Shown here: piece after piece, positions 36,355 to 45,338 of the stretch
Position numbering within the stretch: the first letter of the stretch is position 1
How the letters are laid out: the number at the start of each line of letters is the position of its first letter
NCBI GenBank assembly: GCA_937959115.1
Contig: CALGAW010000027.1
Coordinates: forward strand, 1 to 64,000
Length of the DNA stretch: 64,000 nucleotides
Direction of reading: 5' to 3'
From: an uncultured Saprospiraceae bacterium
Lineage (GTDB): Bacteria; Bacteroidota; Bacteroidia; Chitinophagales; Saprospiraceae
The notes under the pieces: generated by a model
The model's database searches: none
Told to the model about the DNA's origin: nothing
The model's input: the letters and a program-made list of their open reading frames with translations, nothing else
Program-made: the position numbers and the translations under genes

Positions 36355-36470
36355 ATGACTGCACCTAGGGGGATGCAGCAATGGCTCAACTATTGTCGAT
36401 TGCCTGCAAAAATCACAGTTTTGCGGGGCGGACAGGAGTAAGGGAGGGACCCACCCTTCAGTGGGCAAAC
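36355..36470 (+). ncRNA. Structured GC-rich intergenic element, candidate small RNA (family unknown)
   Basis: In an otherwise AT-rich gap, about 115 bp is G/C-rich and can fold: CTGCA (36359-36363) with TGCAG (36374-36378); or the same TGCAG plus CAAT (36379-36382) with ATTG (36399-36402) and CTGCA (36404-36408); GCAAAA (36406-36411) with TTTTGC (36419-36424); and CCCAC (36450-36454) with GTGGG (36461-36465). The first two are mutually exclusive. The strand is uncertain. The promoter-like element of the next gene lies downstream of it, so it is not a simple leader of that gene. No known family was recognised with confidence; a 6S-type RNA is one possibility to test. Confidence 0.4.
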
Positions 36471-36591
36471 ATAATTTTACAGCCTTAAGTTAATTGACTT
36501 CTGAACAATTCTTGCAGAATAATCGCACAGCCAACGACGATTACAACTATCAAAAGAAGGCGTAATTTTCAATTTCAATTAATAATTGTGC

Positions 36592-36599
36592 TATATTTG
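36592..36599 (+). promoter_or_regulatory. Candidate -7 promoter element (TATATTTG)
   Basis: It is a perfect TAnnTTTG match 23 bp before the AMP nucleosidase ATG at 36623. Confidence 0.5.
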
Positions 36600-36622
36600 A
36601 ATGTAAATAGGTGTAATATATT

Positions 36623-37393
36623 ATGAAAACAAAAAAAGAGATTGTAGAGGATTGGTTGCCACGGTATACTGGAACTCAATTGGAAGAATTCGGAAAATAT
36701 ATCATTTTGGTCAACTTTAATTCTTACGTAAAGCTATTTGCTGAACGGTATAAGGTGGAGATCAAAGGAGAAGGAAGAGCAATGAGAAGTGCGACCTCTG
36801 ATGGTATCACAATCATTAACTTTGGGATGGGTAGCCCTAATGCAGCTACAATCATGGACTTGCTCACTGCAATCAAACCTAAAGCAGTTTTGTTCCTAGG
36901 AAAGTGTGGTGGATTGAAATCTAAAAATCAAGTGGGCGATCTATTGTTGCCTATAGCTGCCATCAGAGGAGAAGGAACATCCAATGATTACTTCCCACCA
37001 GAAGTGCCAGCTCTACCATCATTTGCCTTACAGAAAGCAATCTCTACTACAATAAGAGATGCTGGTCAAGATTACTGGACCGGCACCGTATACACAACCA
37101 ACAGACGGGTGTGGGAACACGACAAGTCGTTCAAGAAATACTTAAGAAGACTGAGACCACTTGCCATTGATATGGAAACAGCTACTATTTTTAGTGCCGC
37201 CTTCAAAAATTACATTTCAACTGGTGCTTTACTATTGGTTTCTGACATGCCAATGGATCCTGACGGTGTGAAAACCGAAGCGAGTGACAAGAAGGTCAGT
37301 AGTGACTTTCTGAACAATCACTTGGATATCGGAATTATGTCGCTCATGCAGTTGATTAATAACGGGATGACTGTGAAACACCTCCGATTCTAG
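36623..37393 (+). CDS. amn: AMP nucleosidase
   Basis: The 256-aa product belongs to the nucleoside phosphorylase/nucleosidase fold and corresponds to the short Bacteroidota AMP nucleosidase. Motifs include IINFGMGSPNAATIMDLL (phosphate/ribose loop), LFLGKCGGLKSKNQVGDLLLP, GEGTSNDYFPPEVPALPSF and AIDMETATIFSAAF (base/ribose binding Glu region). It hydrolyses AMP to adenine and ribose 5-phosphate in the cytoplasm and helps control adenylate pools. It lacks the N-terminal regulatory domain of the E. coli enzyme (484 aa), as usual in this phylum. It is followed 23 bp later by a TlpA gene with unrelated function. Confidence 0.93.
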   Translation: MKTKKEIVEDWLPRYTGTQLEEFGKYIILVNFNSYVKLFAERYKVEIKGEGRAMRSATSDGITIINFGMGSPNAATIMDLLTAIKPKAVLFLGKCGGLKSKNQVGDLLLPIAAIRGEGTSNDYFPPEVPALPSFALQKAISTTIRDAGQDYWTGTVYTTNRRVWEHDKSFKKYLRRLRPLAIDMETATIFSAAFKNYISTGALLLVSDMPMDPDGVKTEASDKKVSSDFLNNHLDIGIMSLMQLINNGMTVKHLRF

Positions 37394-37416
37394 AATTTAC
37401 AATAAAAAAACCAACC

Positions 37417-38586
37417 ATGAGATTTACCATTTTCCTCCTTTGCGTAACGCTACTTGTTGGCTGCAAAACCAATAATAAAAAAGGTCCATTAACTGTAGAA
37501 GAAGCTTCTAAAATTCCAATTAACATAAAGGAAAAACCGTTTAAAATTAATGGAAACATTGATGGATTGAAGGAAGGAACTGCGGTATTGAAACTTCGTC
37601 AGTTTGAAGGTGGGTATAAAACAATTGACTCGGTAAATCTGTCTAATGGAGCCTTTTCATTGCGTGGCAACATTAAAATTCCTGAGATGTACGCACTCAT
37701 TTTTTCTGATGGGAAAGAAGATCAAGGCAAAATGCAGTTTTTTGTTGATCCAGGCGAAATGACAATCAATACGACCTTTGACAACATTAAGGATGGCACG
37801 ATAACAGGGTCAAAAACAAATGGCAAATTTAAGGCCTTTCAAAAATATCTAAGTCAGTGGGACGACCAAGTAAATGCGCTTTATAAAAAGTCATCAGACG
37901 CTGAAAAAAACAAGGACAAGGCAAAGGTAAAACTATACGACGCTCAGCTTGACTCACTTTCTGATGTTAAGCAAGCCTTCGTGAAAAAACATGTAAAAGC
38001 ACATCTTAATGAACCATTGACACCTTATATCGCCTTGCGTTATCTGTCCAACACCTTGCCATTGCCAGAATTGACTGAGATATCGGATCAACTCGCTCCT
38101 CAGCTCGGTCCTAGCAGATATACCCGCTCTTTAAAGCAATTTGTAGAGGTTAGAATCAGGACATCTGTCGGCCAGCCCGCTGTTGATTTTACACTGAACG
38201 ACCCAGAAGGAAATCCATTATCACTTTCTAGTACAAAAGGCAAGGTAGTGCTCCTAGACTTTTGGGCAAGCTGGTGCGGCCCTTGTAGAGAAGAAAATCC
38301 TAATGTCGTAAAGGCGTACAACAAATTCAAGGAAAAAGGCTTTACTGTCTATGGAGTTTCTTTCGATAAAAACAAAGAGAAATGGATAAAGGCCATTGAA
38401 AAAGACGGACTTACTTGGCCACACGTATCTGACCTTAAAGGTTGGGACAGTGCTGCTGGCAAACTCTACGGTGTACGAAGTATCCCACACTCTGTACTCC
38501 TAGATCAAAATGGAAAGATCGTAGCTAAGAACCTCCGAGGCCCAGAATTGGAAGAAAAGCTTGCTGAAGTATTTAAATCTATTTAG
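37417..38586 (+). CDS. TlpA-family thiol-disulfide oxidoreductase lipoprotein with DUF4369-like N-terminus
   Basis: The 389-aa product starts with a lipoprotein signal (FLLCVTLLVGC). Residues about 40-140 are a DUF4369-like beta domain (FKINGNIDGLKEGTAVLKL, MQFFVDPGEMTINTTF), a helical linker follows, and residues about 250-389 are a thioredoxin fold with QPAVDFTLNDPEGNPLSLS, LLDFWASWCGPCREENP (active CxxC) and GVRSIPHSVLLDQNG (cis-Pro). It should act at the periplasmic face as a thiol reductase for envelope proteins or cytochrome maturation. A 329-bp gap follows. Confidence 0.93.
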   Translation: MRFTIFLLCVTLLVGCKTNNKKGPLTVEEASKIPINIKEKPFKINGNIDGLKEGTAVLKLRQFEGGYKTIDSVNLSNGAFSLRGNIKIPEMYALIFSDGKEDQGKMQFFVDPGEMTINTTFDNIKDGTITGSKTNGKFKAFQKYLSQWDDQVNALYKKSSDAEKNKDKAKVKLYDAQLDSLSDVKQAFVKKHVKAHLNEPLTPYIALRYLSNTLPLPELTEISDQLAPQLGPSRYTRSLKQFVEVRIRTSVGQPAVDFTLNDPEGNPLSLSSTKGKVVLLDFWASWCGPCREENPNVVKAYNKFKEKGFTVYGVSFDKNKEKWIKAIEKDGLTWPHVSDLKGWDSAAGKLYGVRSIPHSVLLDQNGKIVAKNLRGPELEEKLAEVFKSI

Positions 38587-38773
38587 ATTAAGTGCTTAGT
38601 CATTAGGGCAAGAATCAAGATAAAACAAACGATGGCAACTAACCTCCAGATCTCCTAATTACCAAGTACTGTCATGCACTAAATAGCTCAAAAAATTTTG
38701 AATTTCCACTATAAAACTCTTTCTTTGCAACACATTTTGCCTAAATTAAAACATTCGGCAGAATTTTCAAATG

Positions 38774-38888
38774 TGAATTGTTGATTTTAATTATTAAGCC
38801 AGTTATAAATCAACTAGTTATACATCAGTAACCAGATAACATATTAAAAACTTCAAAAATTAGTATTCGATTATGAATTGTTGATTTT
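38774..38888. repeat. Pair of 15-bp direct repeats upstream of the foldase gene
   Basis: TGAATTGTTGATTTT occurs at 38774-38788 and again at 38874-38888, exactly 100 bp apart, in the 38587-38915 gap. It may be regulatory or a duplication scar; nothing else is seen in the gap. Confidence 0.5.
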
Positions 38889-38915
38889 TGAAAAAAAAGT
38901 AAAAAATAACAGATA

Positions 38916-41036
38916 ATGGCAGTAATTGGTGACATTAGAAGAAATAGTTGGGTTCTAATCATTGGTATCGGCTTGGGTATGGGAGGTTTTATCTTAATGG
39001 ATATGCTTCAAAACCAAAGTAGAATGGGTGGGAGATCCAATAGTCTAGGATCAATCAACGGTAAGGAAGTTTCATATAGTGATTTTATTGCTAAGCAAGA
39101 TATCAGAAATAACCAAGGCGGAGACGCTCACCAAAGCAGAAAAGAACTTTGGGATTACTACTTAAGCGAAGCAATCATTGGTGATGAAGCAAAAGCACTT
39201 GGCCTTGGAGTAGGTGGTGAAGAACTGAAGGAAAGATTGTACGGACAAAATATTAGTCCAGTGATCTACAGAATGTTCTATAACCCACAAACAGGTTTAG
39301 ATCCGACTCAAATCAAAGAATCACATGATCAGTTTGTTCAGTCAGATAATGAACAGTTTAACAGAGTATGGAGTGACCTAGAAGATCAGGTAATCGTTGA
39401 TGCACTTGGAAGCAAACTGAATACACTTGTTGGGAAATCAATGTACATTCCTACTTGGATGGCTGAAGAAACGAAATCTAGCATTTCCACAGCAGATGTA
39501 TCTTTTGTAAAAGTACCTTACGATCAAATTGAAGAAAACGTTGAAGTAACTGATGATGCAATCATTGGTTATATGAATGAAAATAAAGCCCTTTATTCAC
39601 AAGATGAAGAATCAAGAACGGTTGAGTTTGTTACATTTGAAGTAACACCAACTGCCGCTGATTCAATTGCAATCAAAGGGCGGATTGCTGAACTTGCAGA
39701 TCAATTTAGAACTGCTGAAAATGATTCCTCATTTATTCAAAACAATGATGGTAATTACGAATCAGGATATGTCTTTAAAGATGCAGTGAGTGAAGTAATC
39801 AGAGCTGAAGTATTTAGTGTGCCACCTGGAACTGTTGTTGGTCCTTACAATGATAATGGATACATTAAAGCGGTTAAAGTAGTAGACAGAAGACAAGCAG
39901 CGGATTCCGTTAAGATTCGTCAAATTTACAGACAAGTTGAAAATGCGAAGTTTAACCCTTCAGCAGTTTCAATGGCAAAGAAGTTTTTAAGAGACAGTGT
40001 CGAAGCTGCTTTAACAAGTGGTGTTGACTTCGCAGTACTAGCTGCTAAATACAGCCAAAGTCAAGATGCGCAATCAGGTGGAGATGTTCCAATGTTTGAT
40101 GCGAGTTTCCCAGTTCCTGCCTTAAGAAATAAAGCACTTTACGGTTCTAAGAAAGGAGAACGTCATTATGTTGTTACACCAAACGGTGTTCACTTTATGG
40201 AAGTAGAGAAAATCATCAACACAGGAAAGACTGGTGTTAAACTTGCTTATATCGAAGAAGTAATTGTCCCTAGTGAAGCAACACAAAATGCAAGATTCAA
40301 CGCTGCTCAAGAGTTTTTAAGAGACAACCGATCTCTTGATGTTTTACAGAAAAGTGCCTCCGAGAAAGGATTTGACATTAATCAGACCACAGTATATATA
40401 AACGACTATCAGTTATCAGAAACAGACTTGCCTTCTGGAGATGCCTCTAGAGATATGGTAAAGTGGGCATTCAGTGCTACTCCAGGCCAAGTTTCTGCAG
40501 ATGTCTACACCTTTGCTGATCAAGTTGAGTTTTATGACAAACAATATACTGTAGCAGGACTAGCAAACATAACAGCACCTGGAATCATGGCCTTGACTCC
40601 AGAACTTAAGAATCAGATTAAACTGAAGCTAGTAAATAACAAGAAAGCGGAAAAACTAATTTCTACCTTATCCGGTAAAGGTTTGCAGGAAGCTGCTTCA
40701 GCCTACAGTGTATCAGTTGACTCTGCGAAAGGAGTTAGTTTCTACAGTGGTGGAGCTAGCGAATTAGCGACAGAACCAAATGTTCTTGCATCTGTATTCT
40801 CTTTAAGCCAAGGGCAAGAATCAAAGCCAATTGCTGGAGAAAACGGTGTTTACATTGTTCGATTAAACTCAGCACCTGTTGCTCCTCCTTCAGCAACGAT
40901 AGCTGCAATCAGAAGACAAGAATCTCAGCAACTACAAAGATTGATGAGTGGTGGCGGCGTTGGAACTGGTGGAACCATCATCGAAGCGTTAAAGAAAAAT
41001 GCTGATGTATCTGATAACAGAAACACATTCTTTTAA
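38916..41036 (+). CDS. PpiD/SurA-like membrane-anchored peptidyl-prolyl isomerase
   Basis: The 706-aa product begins with an uncleaved N-terminal membrane anchor (RNSWVLIIGIGLGMGGFILMDML), then a SurA_N-type chaperone region (GSINGKEVSYSDFIAKQD, ELWDYYLSEAIIGDEAKALGLGV), and a parvulin-like rotamase region at about 330-440 (KIRQIYRQVENAKF, ALTSGVDFAVLAAKYSQS, QSGGDVPMFDASFPVPALRNKALYGSKKGERHYVVTPNGVHFMEV). A second PPIase-like repeat lies near 600-680 (LSQGQESKPIAGENGVYIVRL). This is the usual Bacteroidota PpiD layout; it folds outer-membrane and secreted proteins in the periplasm. It is monocistronic, with a strong terminator after it. Confidence 0.93.
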   Translation: MAVIGDIRRNSWVLIIGIGLGMGGFILMDMLQNQSRMGGRSNSLGSINGKEVSYSDFIAKQDIRNNQGGDAHQSRKELWDYYLSEAIIGDEAKALGLGVGGEELKERLYGQNISPVIYRMFYNPQTGLDPTQIKESHDQFVQSDNEQFNRVWSDLEDQVIVDALGSKLNTLVGKSMYIPTWMAEETKSSISTADVSFVKVPYDQIEENVEVTDDAIIGYMNENKALYSQDEESRTVEFVTFEVTPTAADSIAIKGRIAELADQFRTAENDSSFIQNNDGNYESGYVFKDAVSEVIRAEVFSVPPGTVVGPYNDNGYIKAVKVVDRRQAADSVKIRQIYRQVENAKFNPSAVSMAKKFLRDSVEAALTSGVDFAVLAAKYSQSQDAQSGGDVPMFDASFPVPALRNKALYGSKKGERHYVVTPNGVHFMEVEKIINTGKTGVKLAYIEEVIVPSEATQNARFNAAQEFLRDNRSLDVLQKSASEKGFDINQTTVYINDYQLSETDLPSGDASRDMVKWAFSATPGQVSADVYTFADQVEFYDKQYTVAGLANITAPGIMALTPELKNQIKLKLVNNKKAEKLISTLSGKGLQEAASAYSVSVDSAKGVSFYSGGASELATEPNVLASVFSLSQGQESKPIAGENGVYIVRLNSAPVAPPSATIAAIRRQESQQLQRLMSGGGVGTGGTIIEALKKNADVSDNRNTFF

Positions 41037-41060
41037 AGAAGAAGAAAGAAATACTACGAA

Positions 41061-41090
41061 AGCCGATGATTAAAATCATCGGCTTTTTTT
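41061..41090 (+). terminator. Strong intrinsic terminator after the foldase gene
   Basis: A perfect 10-bp stem AGCCGATGAT/ATCATCGGCT with a 4-base loop is followed by seven T. Confidence 0.92.
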
Positions 41091-41107
41091 ATGCTTACAA
41101 GGATGAA

Positions 41108-41174
41108 AAGACAGAAGACCGGCGACGGAAGAAGTCTCAAGCGTAAACTTCTGCCTTTTCCACTCTACTGTCTT
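41108..41174. other. Nested inverted repeats
   Basis: An outer pair AAGACAG (41108-41114)/CTGTCTT (41168-41174) encloses an inner pair AGAAGT (41130-41135)/ACTTCT (41147-41152), followed by T-rich sequence. It could be a second terminator, a small RNA or noise. Confidence 0.3.
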
Positions 41175-41299
41175 AGTTTTAGTCTTTTTCAAGAACCATT
41201 ATAATCAATGCCTTGGAATTAAAGTGAAACAAAATGCTTTCACCCTCGTAAAATTATAAAAACAACTTACCACCCGCTCTAATTAATAAAATATTGAGC

Positions 41300-41743
41300 A
41301 TGTTAGCGAAGAAAGAAAAGTTTACCGTATTACTGATAGAAGATAATGAAGGGGATATATTGTTGACCAGAAAGGCAATCAATATGTGCAACGTTGAAAC
41401 GGATATCCATGTTGCCAAAAATGGGAGAGAAGGACTAGAGTTCTTACACAAGGTGAACGATAATGAAAATAAACCAACTCCAGACTTAGTTCTGCTTGAT
41501 CTAAATATGCCAGAAGTAAATGGAATTGAAGTATTGAAAGAAGTAAAGAAAAATTCAATGCTGAAGAAGATTCCAGTGATTGTTTTAACCACTTCTACCT
41601 CAGATACCGACATACTTGAGTCATATAATCTAAATGCCAACAGTTATATCAGCAAGCCAATTGACTTTTTTAGATTTGGCGAGGCCATTTCCAACTTATT
41701 GAATTATTGGTTTAATGTTGTGCTACTTCCGATTAGACATTAA
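41300..41743 (+). CDS. CheY-like response regulator (Rcp1 type)
   Basis: From ATG 41300 the product is 147 aa and consists of a single receiver domain: LLIEDNEGD (acidic pair), LVLLDLNMPEVNG (phospho-acceptor Asp), VIVLTTSTSDTD (switch Thr) and SYISKPIDFFRF (Lys-Pro). A TTG two codons earlier is an alternative start. The EDNEGD and long loop before LVLLDLNMP are typical of the Rcp1 subgroup that pairs with phytochrome-type or hybrid kinases. No output domain or kinase is adjacent, so the partner is unknown. It overlaps the convergent CBS gene by 11 bp. Confidence 0.93.
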   Translation: MLAKKEKFTVLLIEDNEGDILLTRKAINMCNVETDIHVAKNGREGLEFLHKVNDNENKPTPDLVLLDLNMPEVNGIEVLKEVKKNSMLKKIPVIVLTTSTSDTDILESYNLNANSYISKPIDFFRFGEAISNLLNYWFNVVLLPIRH

Positions 41744-42398
41744 GATAACTCATCAACGCATCATAGCGTTCTTTTAACGAATCCATATAGTCAGATTCCT
41801 GAAAGGAAGCTTTCACCTTATAGTCATACCGTTCAAAGGTGGCTACAATTCTATTAATTTCTTTACGATTAAGTTTAAGCGTAATTTCAATAAAACTGGA
41901 TGTCGGTTTTGAGCTAATATAAGAACTTAAGATAGATGCGCCTTCTGATTCAACAATACGGGCAATTTCAGATAAAGAATAATCCCTCTTATTCATTTCT
42001 AATACCAGAATCGTTCCTGGTTCTGTAAGGCTGCCAGATTCAGCAAAATACTGTAATAAGCTTTCAAGCGTAATCACTCCTAAGAATTTATCATCTGCAT
42101 TCGTCACTGGGATAAGGGTAAGAGAAAGGCTTACGGCAAGCTTAATTACTTCGTACAGGTGTTCTAGTTCATTTACTACGACTGGGCGATTAAGCGGAAG
42201 CGGGTGCTCACTTAACTGTTGTTCTGGAGCATTATGATTTAAAATATCTTCCTCGGAAATCAAACCAAGAAACTGGTCATCTTTTACAACTGGCAAATGT
42301 CTGACATGAAAGTCATGCATCCACGACAACGCTTTATTTCCTGTATCGGTGGTCTTCAAAGGTGGTACAGTCTCGGATATTAATTCTCGGGCGATCAT
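41733..42398 (-). CDS. CBS-pair protein with ACT-like C-terminus
   Basis: The 221-aa product has two CBS motifs at about 1-130 (VRHLPVVKDDQFLGLISEEDIL, LTLIPVTNADDKFLGVITLESLL), which usually bind adenosine ligands, and a C-terminal ACT-like part at about 135-205 (GTILVLEMNKRDYSLSEIARIVESEGASILSSYI, FIEITLKLN), the acetoin-utilisation AcuB-like layout. No membrane segment. Probably a cytoplasmic energy- or ligand-sensing regulator; partner unknown. It overlaps tail-to-tail with the response-regulator gene by 11 bp. Confidence 0.85.
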   Translation of the reverse strand: MIARELISETVPPLKTTDTGNKALSWMHDFHVRHLPVVKDDQFLGLISEEDILNHNAPEQQLSEHPLPLNRPVVVNELEHLYEVIKLAVSLSLTLIPVTNADDKFLGVITLESLLQYFAESGSLTEPGTILVLEMNKRDYSLSEIARIVESEGASILSSYISSKPTSSFIEITLKLNRKEINRIVATFERYDYKVKASFQESDYMDSLKERYDALMSYLNV

Positions 42399-42929
42399 AT
42401 CTATTCAATTTTAAATTCAGTTCAAATCCGTAGTGTTTTCTCTCAAGTAATACCGTGTTTATAAAAGCAAGGTAATAATATTTACCAATAGATGCCAACT
42501 AAACCATCGTTTCACAAGTTAATTTTATGATTTACTGCATGTGTTCTCTTTAAATAAAGCATAATTTTCATATCAAAAATAGGTCACGAAAAAATTACTA
42601 ATCCTGTCTACTTAACAAAAAATACTATTAATTCAAATGTCAAATAAGCTACTAATCAACCTAAAAACACCACTTCTATTGAATTATTATTTACTTTATC
42701 TTCATAAATGAAAAAACTTCAACAACACTCTAACGTCACAAAACATTACAAAACAATATTGCAAAATCGTGCCAAAAAATAATTCAAAATTTTTTAAAAA
42801 ATATTAATCCCGAACTTCACCTTAAAATTATTCGTTTTTGACAAATTTTATTTTATGTTTAAAAATATGACGTGATTATGCGCTTATTTCATTGGTCTAG
42901 CAGTATATTTACAGCAAAAAATTGTTAAA
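42399..42929. promoter_or_regulatory. 531-bp AT-rich divergent intergenic region
   Basis: It must contain promoters for the CBS gene (minus) and the esterase gene (plus). TATATTTA at 42904-42911, 19 bp before the esterase ATG, is a one-mismatch -7 element. No gene was found. Confidence 0.35.
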
Positions 42930-44090
42930 ATGAACCAATTCTCCTTAAAACTAATCCAGTTATCTTTTTTTCTTTTATTTCCGTTCCTTCTATATGCCCA
43001 GCCATTTGATCTAGGCTATACTAATTTAAGCCTAACAGATACTAGCAGAAATAACCGAACAGTAGATGTTGAAGTGTATTATCCCGCTGCGCTTGGTGGA
43101 GGTGGATTAGATGTCCAAGTTGCGTTTAACAATGTACCACTGATTGTACTAGGACATGGGTTTGTAATGGGGATCGATGCATATGCCAATATAGTAGATG
43201 CTCTTACTCCCAACGGCTATGCAGTAGCACTAGTAGATACAGAAACAGGCATTTCTCCAGACCATACCGATTTTGGAAACGACCTATCCTTTACCGTTGA
43301 TGCTGTTATGGAGCTAGGTGGTATTTTCACTGGAAAATTCGGACCAAAGGCTGCCCTTATGGGACATTCGATGGGCGGTGGTTCTAGTTTCTTAGTCGCT
43401 CAATCTGCAAATGTTGACATCCTAGTTGCTTTTGCGCCAGCCGATACGAATCCTTCAGCAATCACTGCAGCAGCAAGCATCACAAAACCTGTATTAATTT
43501 TTGGTGGAGAAGACGATTGCGTCGCAGGCATTGCAGATCATCAGCAACCAATGTATGATGCACTGCCAAATACGAATTGCAAAACACTAATCACTGTACT
43601 TGGTGGAAGTCATTGTAAATTCGCCAATAACAACCTTGCTTGCAGTACTGGAGAAGTCTTTTGTAGCGGAAGTCTAAGCAGAACCGACCAACATGCAATT
43701 CTCAACAGTTTACTCTTACCTTATCTCGATTCATTCCTTAAAGGGGCAACCAATGCTTGGTCTACATTTACCACGTTACTGACAACAGAAACAAGGATTA
43801 CCGCTCAAAACACCTGTGCAATTACCGCTTTAAACGAAACGGTAAACAATGCGATTCCAGTCCAAATCTATCCTAATCCAGTGACCAGACAAGTAACAAT
43901 TGAGACGACTAATATTGAATTCCAAACCATTGAATTATTCGATTATCAAGGAAGGTTAGTCCTACAACAAAACAAAATTACAGATAATAACGTTATACAA
44001 ATCAACCTATCCAGTATGTCTAGCGGTTTGTATTTGCTCAAGCTAACTACAGAAGAAGGAGTGGTAAGCAAAAAAATTGTAAAGCAATAA
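42930..44090 (+). CDS. Secreted alpha/beta hydrolase (dienelactone/chlorophyllase/cutinase-like) with T9SS type A signal
   Basis: The 386-aa product has a signal peptide (LSFFLLFPFLLYAQ). The hydrolase domain (about 25-285) shows VEVYYPAALGGGG, PLIVLGHGFVMGIDAYANI (oxyanion), MGHSMGGGSSF (nucleophile Ser), FGGEDDCVAG (Asp) and GGSHCKFANN (His), in the order of platelet-activating-factor/chlorophyllase-type esterases. Several Cys residues near the active site may form disulfides. The last about 75 residues (VQIYPNPVTRQVTIETT, LSSGLYLLKLTTEEG-like SSMSSGLYLLKL, SKKIVKQ) are a type A sorting domain. Likely an extracellular esterase; substrate unknown. The next gene starts 1 bp after its stop. 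Confidence 0.88.
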   Translation: MNQFSLKLIQLSFFLLFPFLLYAQPFDLGYTNLSLTDTSRNNRTVDVEVYYPAALGGGGLDVQVAFNNVPLIVLGHGFVMGIDAYANIVDALTPNGYAVALVDTETGISPDHTDFGNDLSFTVDAVMELGGIFTGKFGPKAALMGHSMGGGSSFLVAQSANVDILVAFAPADTNPSAITAAASITKPVLIFGGEDDCVAGIADHQQPMYDALPNTNCKTLITVLGGSHCKFANNNLACSTGEVFCSGSLSRTDQHAILNSLLLPYLDSFLKGATNAWSTFTTLLTTETRITAQNTCAITALNETVNNAIPVQIYPNPVTRQVTIETTNIEFQTIELFDYQGRLVLQQNKITDNNVIQINLSSMSSGLYLLKLTTEEGVVSKKIVKQ

Positions 44091-44091
44091 G

Positions 44092-45231
44092 ATGAATAAA
44101 AACTCTCTTTCTCTTGGAAAAATCAGTGGCATCCCAATTTATGTGCACTGGTCTTTCATAGCAATAATAGCGTATGCAGTTTACTTAGGATATTCAAATG
44201 GTTTTGGCGTTTGGGGTACCGCTTGGTATCTAATGCTTGTACTTTCTGTGTTTGGATGTGTACTGCTCCACGAACTTGGCCATTCGCTTTCAGCCAGAAG
44301 ATATGGGATTGGCACAGAAGACATCACCCTGCTTCCAATTGGAGGATTGGCAAGATTGCAATACATGCCTAGGAAACCGATTCAGGAGCTCGTCATTGCC
44401 TTGATGGGCCCTGCAGTTAATGTAGTCATCGCCATCGTTCTACTACTCGTGCATTTTCTATTTTTTGGCGGGTTTGACGAAATGACATTTCCAGGAAACT
44501 TTGGAGTCAATCCTTTTGTTACTGGTCTCCTTTTTATCAATATCCTACTAGTGGCTTTCAACATGATTCCTGCTTTTCCAATGGATGGCGGACGTGTATT
44601 GAGAGCGCTATTATCCTTTAGGCTTAGCTATGTGAATGCGACAAAAATCGCCTCGATCGTTGGTAAGTTTGCTGCTATTTGCTTTGTTGCTTATGGCTTC
44701 TTTCGCCCAGAGATTAGCGAATACTTTTCTCCTGGAAACAATGCTCAGCTTGGACCAGACTATATGTTAATGGGAGTTGGTGCGTTTGTCTACTTCAGCG
44801 CTAATAATGAAGGTAGAATGGCAAGCATGGAAGGCGCTCTAGAAGGTCATACCGTATCAGAATTAATCCGCACTGGCTATACTGTATTCCAGACAACAGA
44901 CACCATTGGTTCTGCAATGAACACGTTAGCTGCAGGTCTAGAAACTAACTTCCTAGTCCTTAACGAAGAAAAAGTAGAAGGTATCATGACACATGCAATT
45001 TTGAAAGAGCATGTCAAAACCAATCCAGACAGAACACTTGGCGAAGTGATGCGAAAAGACATCTTTGCCACTGACCCAGAAGAGTTACTACTAGATGTAT
45101 TAAGTGCGGTGCGCGAAAATCGACAACCTATTGTTCCCGTATTTGATAAAACTTCTGGGTTACTTCTTGGTGTGTTGGACCAACGAACGATTTATAATTT
45201 TATCCAACTAAAAAATTCAGGGCAATCGTAA
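44092..45231 (+). CDS. Site-2 protease family (M50) intramembrane metalloprotease with CBS region
   Basis: The 379-aa product has about six membrane segments, the zinc motif HELGH at 60-64 and the second motif NMIPAFPMDGGRVLRALL (about 162-179), the SpoIVFB/MJ0392 type of S2P. The cytosolic C-terminal region (about 255-375: VSELIRTGYTVFQTTDTIGSAMN, EVMRKDIFATDPEELLLDVLSAVRE, PIVPVFDKTSGLLLGVLD) is a CBS pair, which in this subgroup can respond to ATP. It likely cleaves membrane-bound regulators such as anti-sigma factors; the substrate is not indicated. It is adjacent (1 bp) to the esterase gene and probably co-transcribed. Confidence 0.93.
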   Translation: MNKNSLSLGKISGIPIYVHWSFIAIIAYAVYLGYSNGFGVWGTAWYLMLVLSVFGCVLLHELGHSLSARRYGIGTEDITLLPIGGLARLQYMPRKPIQELVIALMGPAVNVVIAIVLLLVHFLFFGGFDEMTFPGNFGVNPFVTGLLFINILLVAFNMIPAFPMDGGRVLRALLSFRLSYVNATKIASIVGKFAAICFVAYGFFRPEISEYFSPGNNAQLGPDYMLMGVGAFVYFSANNEGRMASMEGALEGHTVSELIRTGYTVFQTTDTIGSAMNTLAAGLETNFLVLNEEKVEGIMTHAILKEHVKTNPDRTLGEVMRKDIFATDPEELLLDVLSAVRENRQPIVPVFDKTSGLLLGVLDQRTIYNFIQLKNSGQS

Positions 45232-45338
45232 AATATTGTTGTATTATTGCAACATTAAATGCTTAATTAGAAATTCATTCGGCTAATGATCAATGCTATA
45301 TCATGCATTCATTAATCATTGAACATTAATCATTATTT

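Noticed and set aside
36355-36470. Riboswitch of the AMP nucleosidase gene
   Set aside because: A promoter-like TATATTTG lies between the element and the gene, and no known riboswitch core was recognised.
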